Source: Erythrobacter sp. ANT-B3C2
GTDB taxonomy: Bacteria; Pseudomonadota; Alphaproteobacteria; Sphingomonadales; Sphingomonadaceae
Direction: 5' to 3'
Assembly: GCA_001683845.1 (NCBI GenBank)
Contig: LXQI01000001.1
Location: forward strand, 23,376-87,375
DNA length: 64,000 nt
Position 1 is the first letter of the stretch, and the number at the start of each line of letters is the position of its first letter. A program made the translations under genes and the position numbers. Below the pieces are notes generated by a model. It was not told where the DNA came from, made no database searches, and saw nothing but the letters and a program-made list of their open reading frames with translations. Shown piece by piece: positions 8,862 to 16,391 of the stretch.

Positions 8862-10342
8862 ACGGCATCCTTCTCGTGGCCCGGCGCGAGTTCCGGCAGA
8901 TTGTTGCCATGAAGAGCTTCTGGCTGACGCTATTGCTGCTGCCGGTGGCCTTTGCGCTTGGCCCCCTGTTGGCGACCCAGTTCGAGGACGACGAGGCCAC
9001 GCGGGTCATCATACTCGACCGCTCGCAAGGCGACACTGCGCAGGCGGTCCGCGCCCGCTTCGAGCTAGAGGATGACCGCGCGGTGCTGGCAGACCTCTCA
9101 CGCCATGTCCGACGCTATAGTTTGGAGGCAGCCGACCCCTCCGCCCTCTGGGCGCAGCACGACCGCTGGTATGGAGAGGAGGATGTCGCCGCGTTCCGCC
9201 GGGCGGGAGGCTTGCCTGCGGCGCTCGCCGCGATCGAACGGGAGCAGTTGCCCGACACCCCTAAGTTTGACCTGCCGACGCCCTCCTACGCCTTCATCGA
9301 TGCGCCGTCCCCTCTCGACGGTGCACCTGACAGCGAGATCGATGAGCAGGCACAGGCCGTGCTCGGCAGCGAGGACGAGGAGAGCGGCGCCGATCTGGTG
9401 GTGCTGGTCGGCAGTGCCTATCCGCAGCAGCCGGTCGTGCGGGTGTTCGCCAACGATCAGCCGCGCCCCAGCTTCCTCACCAACCTCCAAGACGTTCTGA
9501 CCCGCGACCTGCGCGCGCAGATCATGGTCAGCGAGGGGCTTGCGCCGCAGACCGCCGAGGCGGTGCAGACGATCGTGCCGGCAATCGCTGTCATCACCCC
9601 GCCGCCCGGTGGAGGCGCGCGGGAGGCGGTTCTGGTCCGCTCCATCGTGCCGCTGGCACTATCGTATATTCTGATGATGGCGCTGCTATTGTCAGGCAGC
9701 TGGATGCTGCAAAGTTCGGTTGAGGAACGCTCCAACAAGCTCCTCGAATCGCTTCTTGCCTGCATCCGGCCCGAGGAGCTGATGTACGGCAAGCTGATCG
9801 GCACGCTGGCGGTCGGGCTGTCCATGCTGCTCGTCTGGCTGCTGTGCGCCGCCGCCGCGATCTTCTGGACACAAGGGGAGGTCGAACAGTTCATCCGGCC
9901 CGCACTGGCACCCGTTTCATCGCCCGGCATTGTCCTGGCGATCGTGTACTTTTTCCTTGCCGGCTATGTCTCGGTCTCGATCATCTTCCTTGCAATCGGC
10001 GCAATAAGCAAATCGATGAGCGAGGCGCAGGGTTTTCTGATGCCAGTCTTGCTCGCGATCCTCCTCCCGATCACGATCCTGCTGCAGGCGATCATCGCGG
10101 GCAATGACGGGATCATCGTGCAGGTCCTGACGTGGGTGCCGCTGTGGACTCCGTTCGCGGTTCTCGCCCGGCTTGGATCCGGCATCGCCACGTGGGAACT
10201 GGTGGGCGCCGGGACCCTGCTGGCTGCATTCATTGTCGCGCAATTTGTCCTGCTCGGCCGTCTCTTCCGCGCCAGCCTGCTCGCGCAGGGGCAGAAGCCG
10301 AGCCTGCGGGTGCTTTACGAGCGGATGCGTTCGAGCAACTAA
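8858..10342 (+). CDS. ABC-2 type permease, NatB-like
   Basis: A 494-residue membrane partner of the upstream ATPase. It has the NatB/ABC2_membrane_3 layout: one N-terminal transmembrane helix (FWLTLLLLPVAFALGPLLA), a large extracytoplasmic domain of about 230 residues, then a C-terminal bundle of around five helices starting with LALSYILMMALLLSGSWML. The conserved cytosolic segment ERSNKLLESLLACIRPEELMYG after the second helix is the coupling region typical of this family, where 'E.....LE.LL...P..L..GK..G' recurs. It starts inside the last codons of the ATPase gene. The substrate is unknown; sodium or small-molecule export is the usual annotation. Confidence 0.9.
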   Translation: MNGILLVARREFRQIVAMKSFWLTLLLLPVAFALGPLLATQFEDDEATRVIILDRSQGDTAQAVRARFELEDDRAVLADLSRHVRRYSLEAADPSALWAQHDRWYGEEDVAAFRRAGGLPAALAAIEREQLPDTPKFDLPTPSYAFIDAPSPLDGAPDSEIDEQAQAVLGSEDEESGADLVVLVGSAYPQQPVVRVFANDQPRPSFLTNLQDVLTRDLRAQIMVSEGLAPQTAEAVQTIVPAIAVITPPPGGGAREAVLVRSIVPLALSYILMMALLLSGSWMLQSSVEERSNKLLESLLACIRPEELMYGKLIGTLAVGLSMLLVWLLCAAAAIFWTQGEVEQFIRPALAPVSSPGIVLAIVYFFLAGYVSVSIIFLAIGAISKSMSEAQGFLMPVLLAILLPITILLQAIIAGNDGIIVQVLTWVPLWTPFAVLARLGSGIATWELVGAGTLLAAFIVAQFVLLGRLFRASLLAQGQKPSLRVLYERMRSSN

Positions 10343-10764
10343 ACTCTTCAAATGGGGAGGATGGGGTGCCCCCTTCCCGCCGATTGTGAACGCATAAATC
10401 GCTAGAAATGGCCCCGGCGGATGTCGACCCATCGTCGGGCATTCAAGGTGCTTGGGAACACACCCGGAAGCTTCGGCTCGTGGAAGCGACTTACGGCACG
10501 TTTGCACCGGCAATTGTTGCTCTGCTTTGGGGCAGCAATGGGACGGCAGCCGAACGTTCGTGTCAGTTCGGGGTCGAGTTAGGCCACGACCAAAGTGGAA
10601 GTCCAGCTTCATCGATGCGGTTCAAGCGCAAAACACGATGCCACCAAATGTTCTCCCCGGTTAGAGAACTAAGGCCATCTGAAAACGCCTCGTTCGACCG
10701 ACGGCGCACTGCTTGCACGCGCCACTGAGCGCACCGTCGCGGCGGCAGTCCAGCTTGTTCGGCG
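10343..10764. other. Intergenic stretch, no gene seen
   Basis: About 420 bases between the ABC permease and the convergent LNPQPLPP-motif gene. Short frames exist on both strands, but none has a recognisable domain, a good ribosome-binding site or a plausible composition. No strong terminator with a U-tract was found. Confidence 0.4.
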
Positions 10765-11478
10765 TTAGCCCATCCGCTCTAGCCCAACCTCTGCGAGCTT
10801 ACCCGCCGCATCGTGGAGCGTGCGGCCAACCACTGGGTCGAACGCATCCCGGCCGGCTTGGTTGAGAACAGCGCCAAGAGTGATGATGTCTCGGGCACTG
10901 ACTTGAGCTCCGAACCACCAAGGGGGGGGGCCGGGAAACGGCCAGCGGGGCCGGTACCCTGTGCCGCACCAGTCGTCCACGAGCCGGTTCACATACCCGC
11001 TGACGATAATGATCCCGCGTTCCTCGCTACGGTCGCCTGCTGCGTTGGCCACTTCGGCAAGTTGCTCCGCGCGTGCTACCAACGCCTCCCCAAGGGCCGC
11101 AATGAAGCGCTCGCGCGGTGGGAGCGGTTGCGGATTAAGCGAGACGTAATCGCCAACGCGCAGGCCACCGACGATCACATCATAGACTGCAGGAAACCGA
11201 CTTGCGATAAGGCCAAGAATTCCTTCGCTCACCAACGAAGCGACCAAACGCTCGGGCGGCGTGCCCTGGCGCCATGGAATTGGATCAGGAGCACCATGCC
11301 ATGGCTGGGGGCGGGGTCCAGAACGTACCAGATCCTTCAGAGCGAGACGGATAATTGGATCCCAAGGACCTGGCTTTCGCGGTTCGTCCGGATTGGGTTG
11401 GCTGCCTCCTGCGCCCGCAAAAACTGGACTTGCTAGCGCGAACAGTTGTTCCCGGCCGATCTGGAATGAATCACTCAT
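10765..11478 (-). CDS. Uncharacterised protein with LNPQPLPP motif
   Basis: A 237-residue soluble protein without a signal peptide or membrane segment and without a family I can name. Its central region reads GLRVGDYVSLNPQPLPPRERF; the LNPQPLPP string is striking and I recall similar strings in other uncharacterised bacterial proteins. The N-terminal third is proline-, glycine- and tryptophan-rich (PNPDEPRKPGPWDP). A helical middle part is followed by another Pro/Trp-rich loop (RWPFPGPPPWWFGAQ) and a final helical part. An excellent Shine-Dalgarno (AAGGAGG, 11489-11495) lies at good spacing from the ATG, so translation is likely strong. The gene is solitary. A run of nine C on the coding strand (10922-10930) sits inside the frame. 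Confidence 0.75.
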   Translation of the reverse strand: MSDSFQIGREQLFALASPVFAGAGGSQPNPDEPRKPGPWDPIIRLALKDLVRSGPRPQPWHGAPDPIPWRQGTPPERLVASLVSEGILGLIASRFPAVYDVIVGGLRVGDYVSLNPQPLPPRERFIAALGEALVARAEQLAEVANAAGDRSEERGIIIVSGYVNRLVDDWCGTGYRPRWPFPGPPPWWFGAQVSARDIITLGAVLNQAGRDAFDPVVGRTLHDAAGKLAEVGLERMG

Positions 11479-11720
11479 GTGAGTCTCCTCCTTAGGAAGA
11501 CTGAGGATACCACGACATCTACATCAACACCAGTATGTAACCGGTACAATAAAAGCTAGTTGATTGATTTGCAGTGGGCGGATGCGGGGACACGTTCGAC
11601 TTCCGATTGCTACGCGCGGAAGGCGCGCGGAAGTAAGCGCGGGATCAGGGCCTCCCCGGAACTGCCGGGCTGATTACAGCGGCTTACCAGCCAGCAAAAA
11701 ACGACTAAGGAACGGACGCG

Positions 11721-12046
11721 CACGACTTCAATAGCCTGCTCACCCCGAACGTCGGCGGGCTCGACCCACTTGCGTTCGCGTGACGCCACCGCTTCAGACG
11801 CAAGCGGTCAATGTTGCCGCGCTTTGTCCGCGTGTCCGTGGCTGACCCTGGCATTGGAATGGATGAGGCGACGTTAAAACGCGCGATCAAGCCGTTTTTT
11901 CCACCACGAGTGTGGGGCGCGGTCAGGGCCTTGACCAATGCATGGTTCACCGGCTGATACTGCAGCTCGGCAGTGGGCTTGCGATGAGCAGCAGACCCGG
12001 GGTCGGTACCTGCGTAGAGTTCTACTTGCCGGCAACACCTAGGTAG
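11721..12046 (+). pseudogene. Fossil of a sensor histidine kinase
   Basis: Three pieces of a histidine kinase are readable. An H-box reads HDFNSLLTPNVGGLD from 11721 and then hits a stop. After a deletion, an ATP-binding domain piece from 11823 reads FVRVSVADPGIGMDEATLKRAI then KPFF, matching the N-to-G1 box region. In a third frame the C-terminus reads GQGLDQCMVH through SRPGVGTCVEFYLPA, equivalent to the G2 box and last strand of the kinase fold, ending with TAG at 12044-12046. Most of the dimerisation and ATPase domains is missing. The HDFNNLLTPI-type H-box is typical of PAS-containing hybrid kinases in alphaproteobacteria. The following gene starts 3 nt after this stop. Confidence 0.8.
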
Positions 12047-12049
12047 AAG

Positions 12050-12703
12050 ATGACGAAGATCCTCGTGGCGGGTGCAACAGGAATGGTCGGCGCGGTAGCG
12101 CTAGGCCTGCTGCTGCGCAATGACCGCGTGGACCGGATCGTCGCGCCGACTCGCCGGCCGCTCCAGTCGCACCCAAAGCTGCTAAACCCGATCATCGACA
12201 GCGCGTACATACCGCAAAATGCCGACTGGTGGGCGGCCGATGGCGCGATCTGCGCACTGGGCACGACTCGCGCTAAGTCCAAGTCTGCGGCGGCTTTTCG
12301 AGCGATAGACTACGATTACGCCCTCGCTATCGCTACGCAGCTCCGTGCGAGTGGCGCCGGGCGCTTCGCTCTGGTCACGTCCATGGGAGCGGACGCGCGG
12401 TCGTGGTTCCTCTATACCCGCACCAAGGGCGAGCTCGAAAAGGCCGTCGATCGCCTGGGCTTCTCATCGCTGACGATCGTGCGCCCGGGCTTCCTCGGCG
12501 GGGAGCGCCATGAGCATCGCCCGCTGGAGCGGGGGCTCGGCGCGCTCCTTCGCATCGCTGCTCCGATCCTGCCTGCCAGCGCCCGCACAAGTCCCGCATC
12601 GACCGTCGCGGCACTCCTGGTCGAAGCCGCGCTGACCGGCAGCCCCGGCAGGCATATCGTCACTTCCGCCCAGATCTCACACACTGCCGATCGTCGCACC
12701 TGA
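12050..12703 (+). CDS. NAD(P)H-binding atypical SDR protein
   Basis: A 217-residue Rossmann-fold protein of the NAD(P)-binding/NmrA-like atypical short-chain dehydrogenase group. The nucleotide-binding glycine motif GATGMVG is at residues 8-14. A YTRTK segment resembles the YxxxK catalytic pair, and LGFSSLTIVRPGFLGGER is the conserved RPG strand of the family. Homologues are annotated as oxidoreductases or semialdehyde dehydrogenase-like proteins without a settled substrate. It begins 3 nt after the stop of the degraded histidine kinase, whose sequence supplies the purine-rich leader (AGGTAGAAG). It is intact over its full length, although the extreme C-terminus may be divergent. Confidence 0.82.
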   Translation: MTKILVAGATGMVGAVALGLLLRNDRVDRIVAPTRRPLQSHPKLLNPIIDSAYIPQNADWWAADGAICALGTTRAKSKSAAAFRAIDYDYALAIATQLRASGAGRFALVTSMGADARSWFLYTRTKGELEKAVDRLGFSSLTIVRPGFLGGERHEHRPLERGLGALLRIAAPILPASARTSPASTVAALLVEAALTGSPGRHIVTSAQISHTADRRT

Positions 12704-13124
12704 ATGCCGAGCAACCGACATTTCAAGGGACCTGTGTTCTGCGAGCTGGGTTGGCTTCCGAGCCGCCACCTCGTGCCTACCTGATCAGCGGCAGCTATCG
12801 CGTTTCGCTTTTCCTAAAAGCCGCCGGGCAGGAGCCTACCACGCGGCATAGTTCGGGCGACAAGTTCCGATGTTTAAAGTCTGTCGCGGCCGAGATGAGC
12901 GAGCGTCCGGTTCTGTGAAGCGTTTAGACTCTGCTGAGTATGTGGAATTGGGACGTCTGCTAAGGACTAGGTTTATCATTGGTTCTGGTAGAGAGACAAG
13001 CTTGCCCGAACCCGCACCTCGCGGCGAGCCTAGTCGCGAACGACGGATTCGTGTACAAGGAGGTAAGGGTCCTTAGGCCGAGGCGTTTGCTCAAGCCAGA
13101 GCCCGGAATTCCGGAGCAACTGCC
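12704..13124. other. Intergenic stretch, no gene recognised
   Basis: About 420 bases ahead of the small ATA-start gene. A plus-strand frame from 12870 to 13076 encodes 68 residues that are Arg/Glu/Gly-rich, with no recognisable domain and no convincing leader. A purine-rich AAGGAGGTAAGG string near 13058-13069 resembles a ribosome-binding site, but no start codon leading to a credible product follows at the right spacing. Confidence 0.35.
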
Positions 13125-13271
13125 ATACCACGCAAAACCAATTACGACTTCGAGCGTCGCGAGCGCGAAAGGACCAAGGCGGCCGAGTCCGCGAAGAAGG
13201 CTCAAGCCAAGGCCGATAAGCGGGCGGCTGAGCAGGGAAAGACGGATGCGGATCAGTCAGACGGTCACTAG
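13125..13271 (+). CDS. Small basic conserved protein (PRKTNYDFERRERER type), start position reads ATA
   Basis: A 48-codon frame encodes PRKTNYDFERRERER followed by a Lys/Ala-rich helix (KKAQAKADKRAAEQ) and an acidic end. I recognise it as the short, highly charged protein common in Sphingomonadales and related alphaproteobacteria, normally starting MPRK or MARKPNYDFERRER. Here the codon at the expected start is ATA (13125-13127) rather than ATG. A GGAG ribosome-binding motif sits at 13113-13116, at normal spacing, and the rest of the frame is intact up to TAG at 13269-13271. Either a start-codon mutation has recently silenced the gene or ATA is used weakly. It lies 16 nt upstream of rsgA. The function is unknown. 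Confidence 0.6.
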   Translation: MPRKTNYDFERRERERTKAAESAKKAQAKADKRAAEQGKTDADQSDGH

Positions 13272-13287
13272 GTCCGCTGACGCGATC

Positions 13288-14322
13288 ATGGCAACGTCCG
13301 ATCTCACTCTCTCGCAGCTCGGCTGGAAGACGTTCTTCAGCGAGCAGGTCTCCGCCGAGCAGAGCCACTTTTGCCAGCCTGTTCGCGTTATGTCGGTTCA
13401 TCGCGGAAGGGTGACCGTCTCGGGCGAAGGGTTCGAGGGCTCGATCTCGTCCAGCTTCTCCGCGGGAGGTGGAGCGGAGGACCGTCCTACCGTCGGCGAC
13501 TGGTTGCTGATGGACCTGAACACCCGCAGCCTCGTGCGCCTTCTCGATCGGACGAGCCTGTTCAAGAGGCCCGCCCCCGGCGACGACCGCCGGGTCCAAC
13601 TCATCGCCGCGAACGTCGACACCCTTTTCGTCGTCACCTCCTGCGACCAGGACTTCAACCTTGCACGTATCGAACGCTACCTGGTGCTTACGCGCGAGGT
13701 GGGCGTCTGTCCGGTCCTCGTGCTCACGAAAGCCGACCTGTCGCCTACGCCTCAGCGCTTTGTCGGCGCGGCGCGCGCGCTCCAGTCGGGGTTGAGGGTG
13801 GAACTGGTCGACGGGCGCGATCCGACGAGCGCCGCCCGCCTCACGAGATATTGCGGCTTCGGAGAGACAGTCGCGTTGGTGGGATCGTCTGGCGTTGGCA
13901 AGTCGACCCTTATAAACACGCTGAAGGGATCGGACAGCATTGCGACACAGGCCGTCCGCGACGACGACGGCAAGGGCCGGCACACGACGACAGTCCGCCA
14001 GATGCATCGCCTCGCCGGTGGTGCGGATGGGGGCGGCTGGCTCGTGGACACGCCCGGCATGCGCGAGCTTCAGATGTCCGAAGTGGCCTCCGGCGTTACC
14101 GAGGTCTTCGACGACGTCACCGACGTGACGCTCGAGTGCCGGTTCGCGAACTGCACCCATGCCAACGAGCCCGGATGCGCCATCCACGCTGCGGTAGCGG
14201 AAGGAGAACTTGATCCCGCTCGCATCGAACGGTGGCGCAAGCTCGCCCAGGAGGATGCGGTCAACAGCGCCGCCGCGGTGGTTCGCCGCTCGCGTCTTGG
14301 CAAAGCCGGAAACAGGAGATGA
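13288..14322 (+). CDS. rsgA: Ribosome small-subunit-dependent GTPase A
   Basis: A 344-residue RsgA (YjeQ), a circularly permuted GTPase that checks late 30S subunit assembly. An N-terminal OB-fold is followed by the G4 motif LVLTKADL, then G1 GSSGVGKST, a switch region with GKGRHTTT and G3 DTPGM, the permuted order diagnostic of the family. The C-terminal zinc domain shows CRFANCTHANEPGCAI, with the Cys and His ligands in the expected spacing. The start at 13288 (MATSDLTLSQLGW) was chosen because homologues begin there; the frame is open upstream but that part is unrelated sequence in the frame of the small ATA-start gene's shadow. It is intact. Confidence 0.93.
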   Translation: MATSDLTLSQLGWKTFFSEQVSAEQSHFCQPVRVMSVHRGRVTVSGEGFEGSISSSFSAGGGAEDRPTVGDWLLMDLNTRSLVRLLDRTSLFKRPAPGDDRRVQLIAANVDTLFVVTSCDQDFNLARIERYLVLTREVGVCPVLVLTKADLSPTPQRFVGAARALQSGLRVELVDGRDPTSAARLTRYCGFGETVALVGSSGVGKSTLINTLKGSDSIATQAVRDDDGKGRHTTTVRQMHRLAGGADGGGWLVDTPGMRELQMSEVASGVTEVFDDVTDVTLECRFANCTHANEPGCAIHAAVAEGELDPARIERWRKLAQEDAVNSAAAVVRRSRLGKAGNRR

Positions 14323-14830
14323 CGATCTCCAGATCTCTAACTTCGGAGCTGGAGTCTGAGTGTAGAGGATCATGGGCCGAGTATCTCTTATAGGGTTCGC
14401 GATAAGCACGCCAGAACGGCTCCGGGTCGTGGACTCGAGAAGCCATTGGCGGAGCGCCGGGCAACCATCTGGCTAAGCAGTTTGCAGCATGAACGAGCGT
14501 CCGTCCCTCGAAAGCTGCTGGTGCGGAGCAATGTCCGAAGATGGTTCCTCCCGCGGGCTAGGCGGGTGTCGCTGATGCTCCATTTTGCGGGCAATGCGCT
14601 GAGCTACGCCTGCATGCTCAGCAGACGCTTTGTCATGCGGGAGCCGCAAACCAACGGCAACATCGAGCTGGATGTCACGCGCCCCTAGCAATTCCGCAAT
14701 GAGCCCCCATTTAAAAACCGCTACAGTCGCAAATTGACGGTCTTCGGCGCTTTGCGGCTCCTAATCCTTCTCTCGCTGCTCTTAGCGCCCAAGGGGCCGG
14801 CTTCCGGTCTCCTCATCTGAAGGAATAGAT
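14323..14830. other. Intergenic stretch before the cold-shock gene
   Basis: About 500 bases with two overlapping, opposite-strand frames near 14446-14691 (72-80 codons) that show no family resemblance and no good leader; neither is accepted. The last 130 bases probably contain the promoter and 5' leader of the cold-shock gene. A TTGACG hexamer occurs near 14735, but its -10 partner is unclear. Long structured leaders are usual for csp genes. Confidence 0.35.
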
Positions 14831-15037
14831 ATGGCTACCGGTACAGTGAAGTTTTTTGACGAGACCAAGGGCTACGGCTTCATCACCAATGAAGCCGGGG
14901 GCGACGATGCCTTCGTTCACATCTCGGCGGTCCAGGCCGCTGGAATGAGTTCGCTAGAGAAGGAGCAGCGCCTCTCCTACGATCTTGAGAACGACAAGCG
15001 CGGCAAAAAGAGCGCAGTTAACTTGCAAGCAATCTAA
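14831..15037 (+). CDS. Cold-shock-domain protein, CspA family
   Basis: A 68-residue single cold-shock domain. RNP1 is KGYGFI near residue 15 and RNP2 is DAFVHIS near residue 32, both intact, so it should bind single-stranded RNA or DNA and act as an RNA chaperone. The start MATGTVKFFDETKGYGF is the standard family start, with a GAAGGAA leader 7 nt upstream. The length matches the family (65-70 residues). A strong intrinsic terminator follows within 30 nt, so the gene is a monocistronic unit. Whether it responds to cold or stationary phase cannot be read from the sequence. Confidence 0.95.
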   Translation: MATGTVKFFDETKGYGFITNEAGGDDAFVHISAVQAAGMSSLEKEQRLSYDLENDKRGKKSAVNLQAI

Positions 15038-15064
15038 CTACGGCGGCCTTTCGAGAGGCTAAGC

Positions 15065-15097
15065 AAGGGGGTGGGAGCGTTTGCACCCACCCCCTTT
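15065..15097 (+). terminator. Intrinsic terminator of the cold-shock gene
   Basis: An inverted repeat GGGGGTGGG...CCCACCCCC with a 10-nt loop is followed by TTTCTCTT. It lies 28 nt after the csp stop codon on the same strand. Confidence 0.85.
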
Positions 15098-15675
15098 CTC
15101 TTGACTTAGACGGTCAACTGCAGCGGACGAGAATCCTTTTTACAACCGCTACTCTGTTCAGGTGCATCACTGATTTTGAGCGCACTGGGCCGTTCAAGTA
15201 CCGTAGATGGACGCGCGAAATCCGCATACGATACGGCGAGCAGTGGCAGCAATATTTCGGCCTCTCGGCTCGCCCACCGCCTAGGCGCGAAACCGCCGTT
15301 TACGATCACAGGGCAGAGCGGGCTCCGAACGGCCAATCCAGACGTCCCATCATTTGCCGAAAATTTGCTTGACCAAGCCTGTCCGACAACTTCTGTCGAT
15401 CGTAAACTTTCTGTGAAGAAGGTCATCGCTCAAACAGACGCGCCGGACAGAAAAGACGGGAGCCAACATTTGAGCCGGTGTCCTACTACGGGATTTCGTC
15501 GTAGGCAGCCTCTCGACCAGTCGGCGCTCCAGCATATCGCCCTCGCGGCCATGCTCAAAGAAAGTGGTGGCGAAGCGCTCTATTTGGACCGCGACGCGGC
15601 GCCGGGCGGGCACGCCGCTTAGCGCTCTATGGTTACGCCCCTTTTCGGGTGCTGGGCACAGACACGATACATAAG
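15098..15675. other. Gene-free stretch between csp terminator and tRNA-Val
   Basis: About 580 bases. Open frames exist on both strands (plus 15176-15622, minus 15350-15694), but they mirror each other, have no recognisable domain and no proper leader. It is the sequence directly beyond the 3' end of tRNA-Val, where acquired DNA often sits. I found no integrase fragment or repeat of the tRNA 3' end. Confidence 0.35.
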
Positions 15676-15711
15676 AAAAGCCCGCCCAACTCATTGAGTA
15701 GGCGGGCTTTT
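15676..15711 (-). terminator. Intrinsic terminator of tRNA-Val
   Basis: A perfect stem AAAAGCCCGCC / GGCGGGCTTTT with a 14-nt loop lies immediately downstream (minus strand) of the tRNA 3' end and finishes with a T-run. Confidence 0.9.
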
Positions 15712-15714
15712 AGC

Positions 15715-15789
15715 TGGTGGGCGTAGCAAGGATTGAACTTGCGACCCCTGCGATGTCAACACAGTGCTCTACCACTGAGCTATACGCCC
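15715..15789 (-). tRNA. tRNA-Val(GAC)
   Basis: The minus strand folds as a complete tRNA. The acceptor GGGCGTA pairs with TACGCCC and CCA is encoded. The D-arm contains AGCTCAGTGGTAGAGC, the anticodon arm is TGTGTTGACATCGCA with anticodon GAC, and the T-arm is GCAAGTTCAATCCTTGC. The length is 75 nt. Its 3' end points toward the decayed left part of the window and is followed at once by an intrinsic terminator. Confidence 0.95.
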
Positions 15790-15878
15790 GACCCGGCCCG
15801 CGTGCGGGGCAGGCCCGCATGGCCAGCCTCCTACGTTAGGTGGGCGATTAGCGTTGTGTCCTCAGAAGCGCAAGAGGT

Positions 15879-16253
15879 TCAGAGCGTGGCGCTTGCCCAA
15901 TCCTCTTCGAACATGCGCTCGACCTCCAGCACCAGATCCTTGAGGTGAAAAGGCTTGGATAAAACGCGCCCGCGCATCGATTCGCTCACCTGGAGTGCCA
16001 CCCCGGCAAAGCCGGTGATGAACATCACCCTTGTGTACGGGCTGATCTCGGAACAGCGCTGGGCCAGTTCGATGCCGTCCATCTCAGGCATGACGATATC
16101 GGACAGCAGCAGATCGTATCGATGCGCTTCCAACAGCGGCAGGGCGGCGGTGCCGCGATCGACCGCATCCACCTCATAACCCGCCTGCTCCAAGGCACGG
16201 GCAAGGTAGAAGCGCATCGAGCCGTCGTCCTCGGCAAGCAGAATGCGGATCAT
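15879..16253 (-). CDS. cpdR: Response regulator CpdR
   Basis: A 124-residue stand-alone receiver domain. The start MIRILLAEDD (acidic pair at residues 9-10) and the phosphoacceptor Asp52 in LLLSDIVMPEMDG are intact, as is the KPFHL lysine region near residue 103. The wording is that of CpdR, which in Caulobacter-type alphaproteobacteria primes the ClpXP protease to degrade cell-cycle regulators when unphosphorylated, under control of the CckA-ChpT phosphorelay. The adjacent divergent N-formylglutamate amidohydrolase gene is a neighbour I also associate with cpdR in related genomes. The frame opens 24 codons upstream, but MIRIL is the conserved start. The C-terminal tail EEDWASATL is longer than usual. 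Confidence 0.92.
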   Translation of the reverse strand: MIRILLAEDDGSMRFYLARALEQAGYEVDAVDRGTAALPLLEAHRYDLLLSDIVMPEMDGIELAQRCSEISPYTRVMFITGFAGVALQVSESMRGRVLSKPFHLKDLVLEVERMFEEDWASATL

Positions 16254-16391
16254 AACGTTTGTCCTGGTGGTTCTTCCGGGCTGGTGGTCCGGCTTCTCCC
16301 CGACCTTTAATGCATGGCGACGCACATGGCGCCCGGCGAATAGCGGCTGCCCTGCTTTGACACAGAGAGGGCGAAAGGCCAGTTTGGCTCC

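Noticed and set aside
1..11540. A 13-base string CACCAGTATGTAA occurs at the very start and again at 11528-11540, suggesting direct repeats around an element.
   Set aside because: Matches of this length are expected by chance many times in 64 kb, and neither copy adjoins an integrase, transposase or tRNA.
14446..14691. Two small overlapping frames upstream of the cold-shock gene.
   Set aside because: No ribosome-binding site and no recognised motif; neither is preferable to the other.
15176..15694. Opposite-strand frames of over 100 codons between csp and tRNA-Val.
   Set aside because: They mirror each other, lack leaders and domains, and probably reflect only high GC content.
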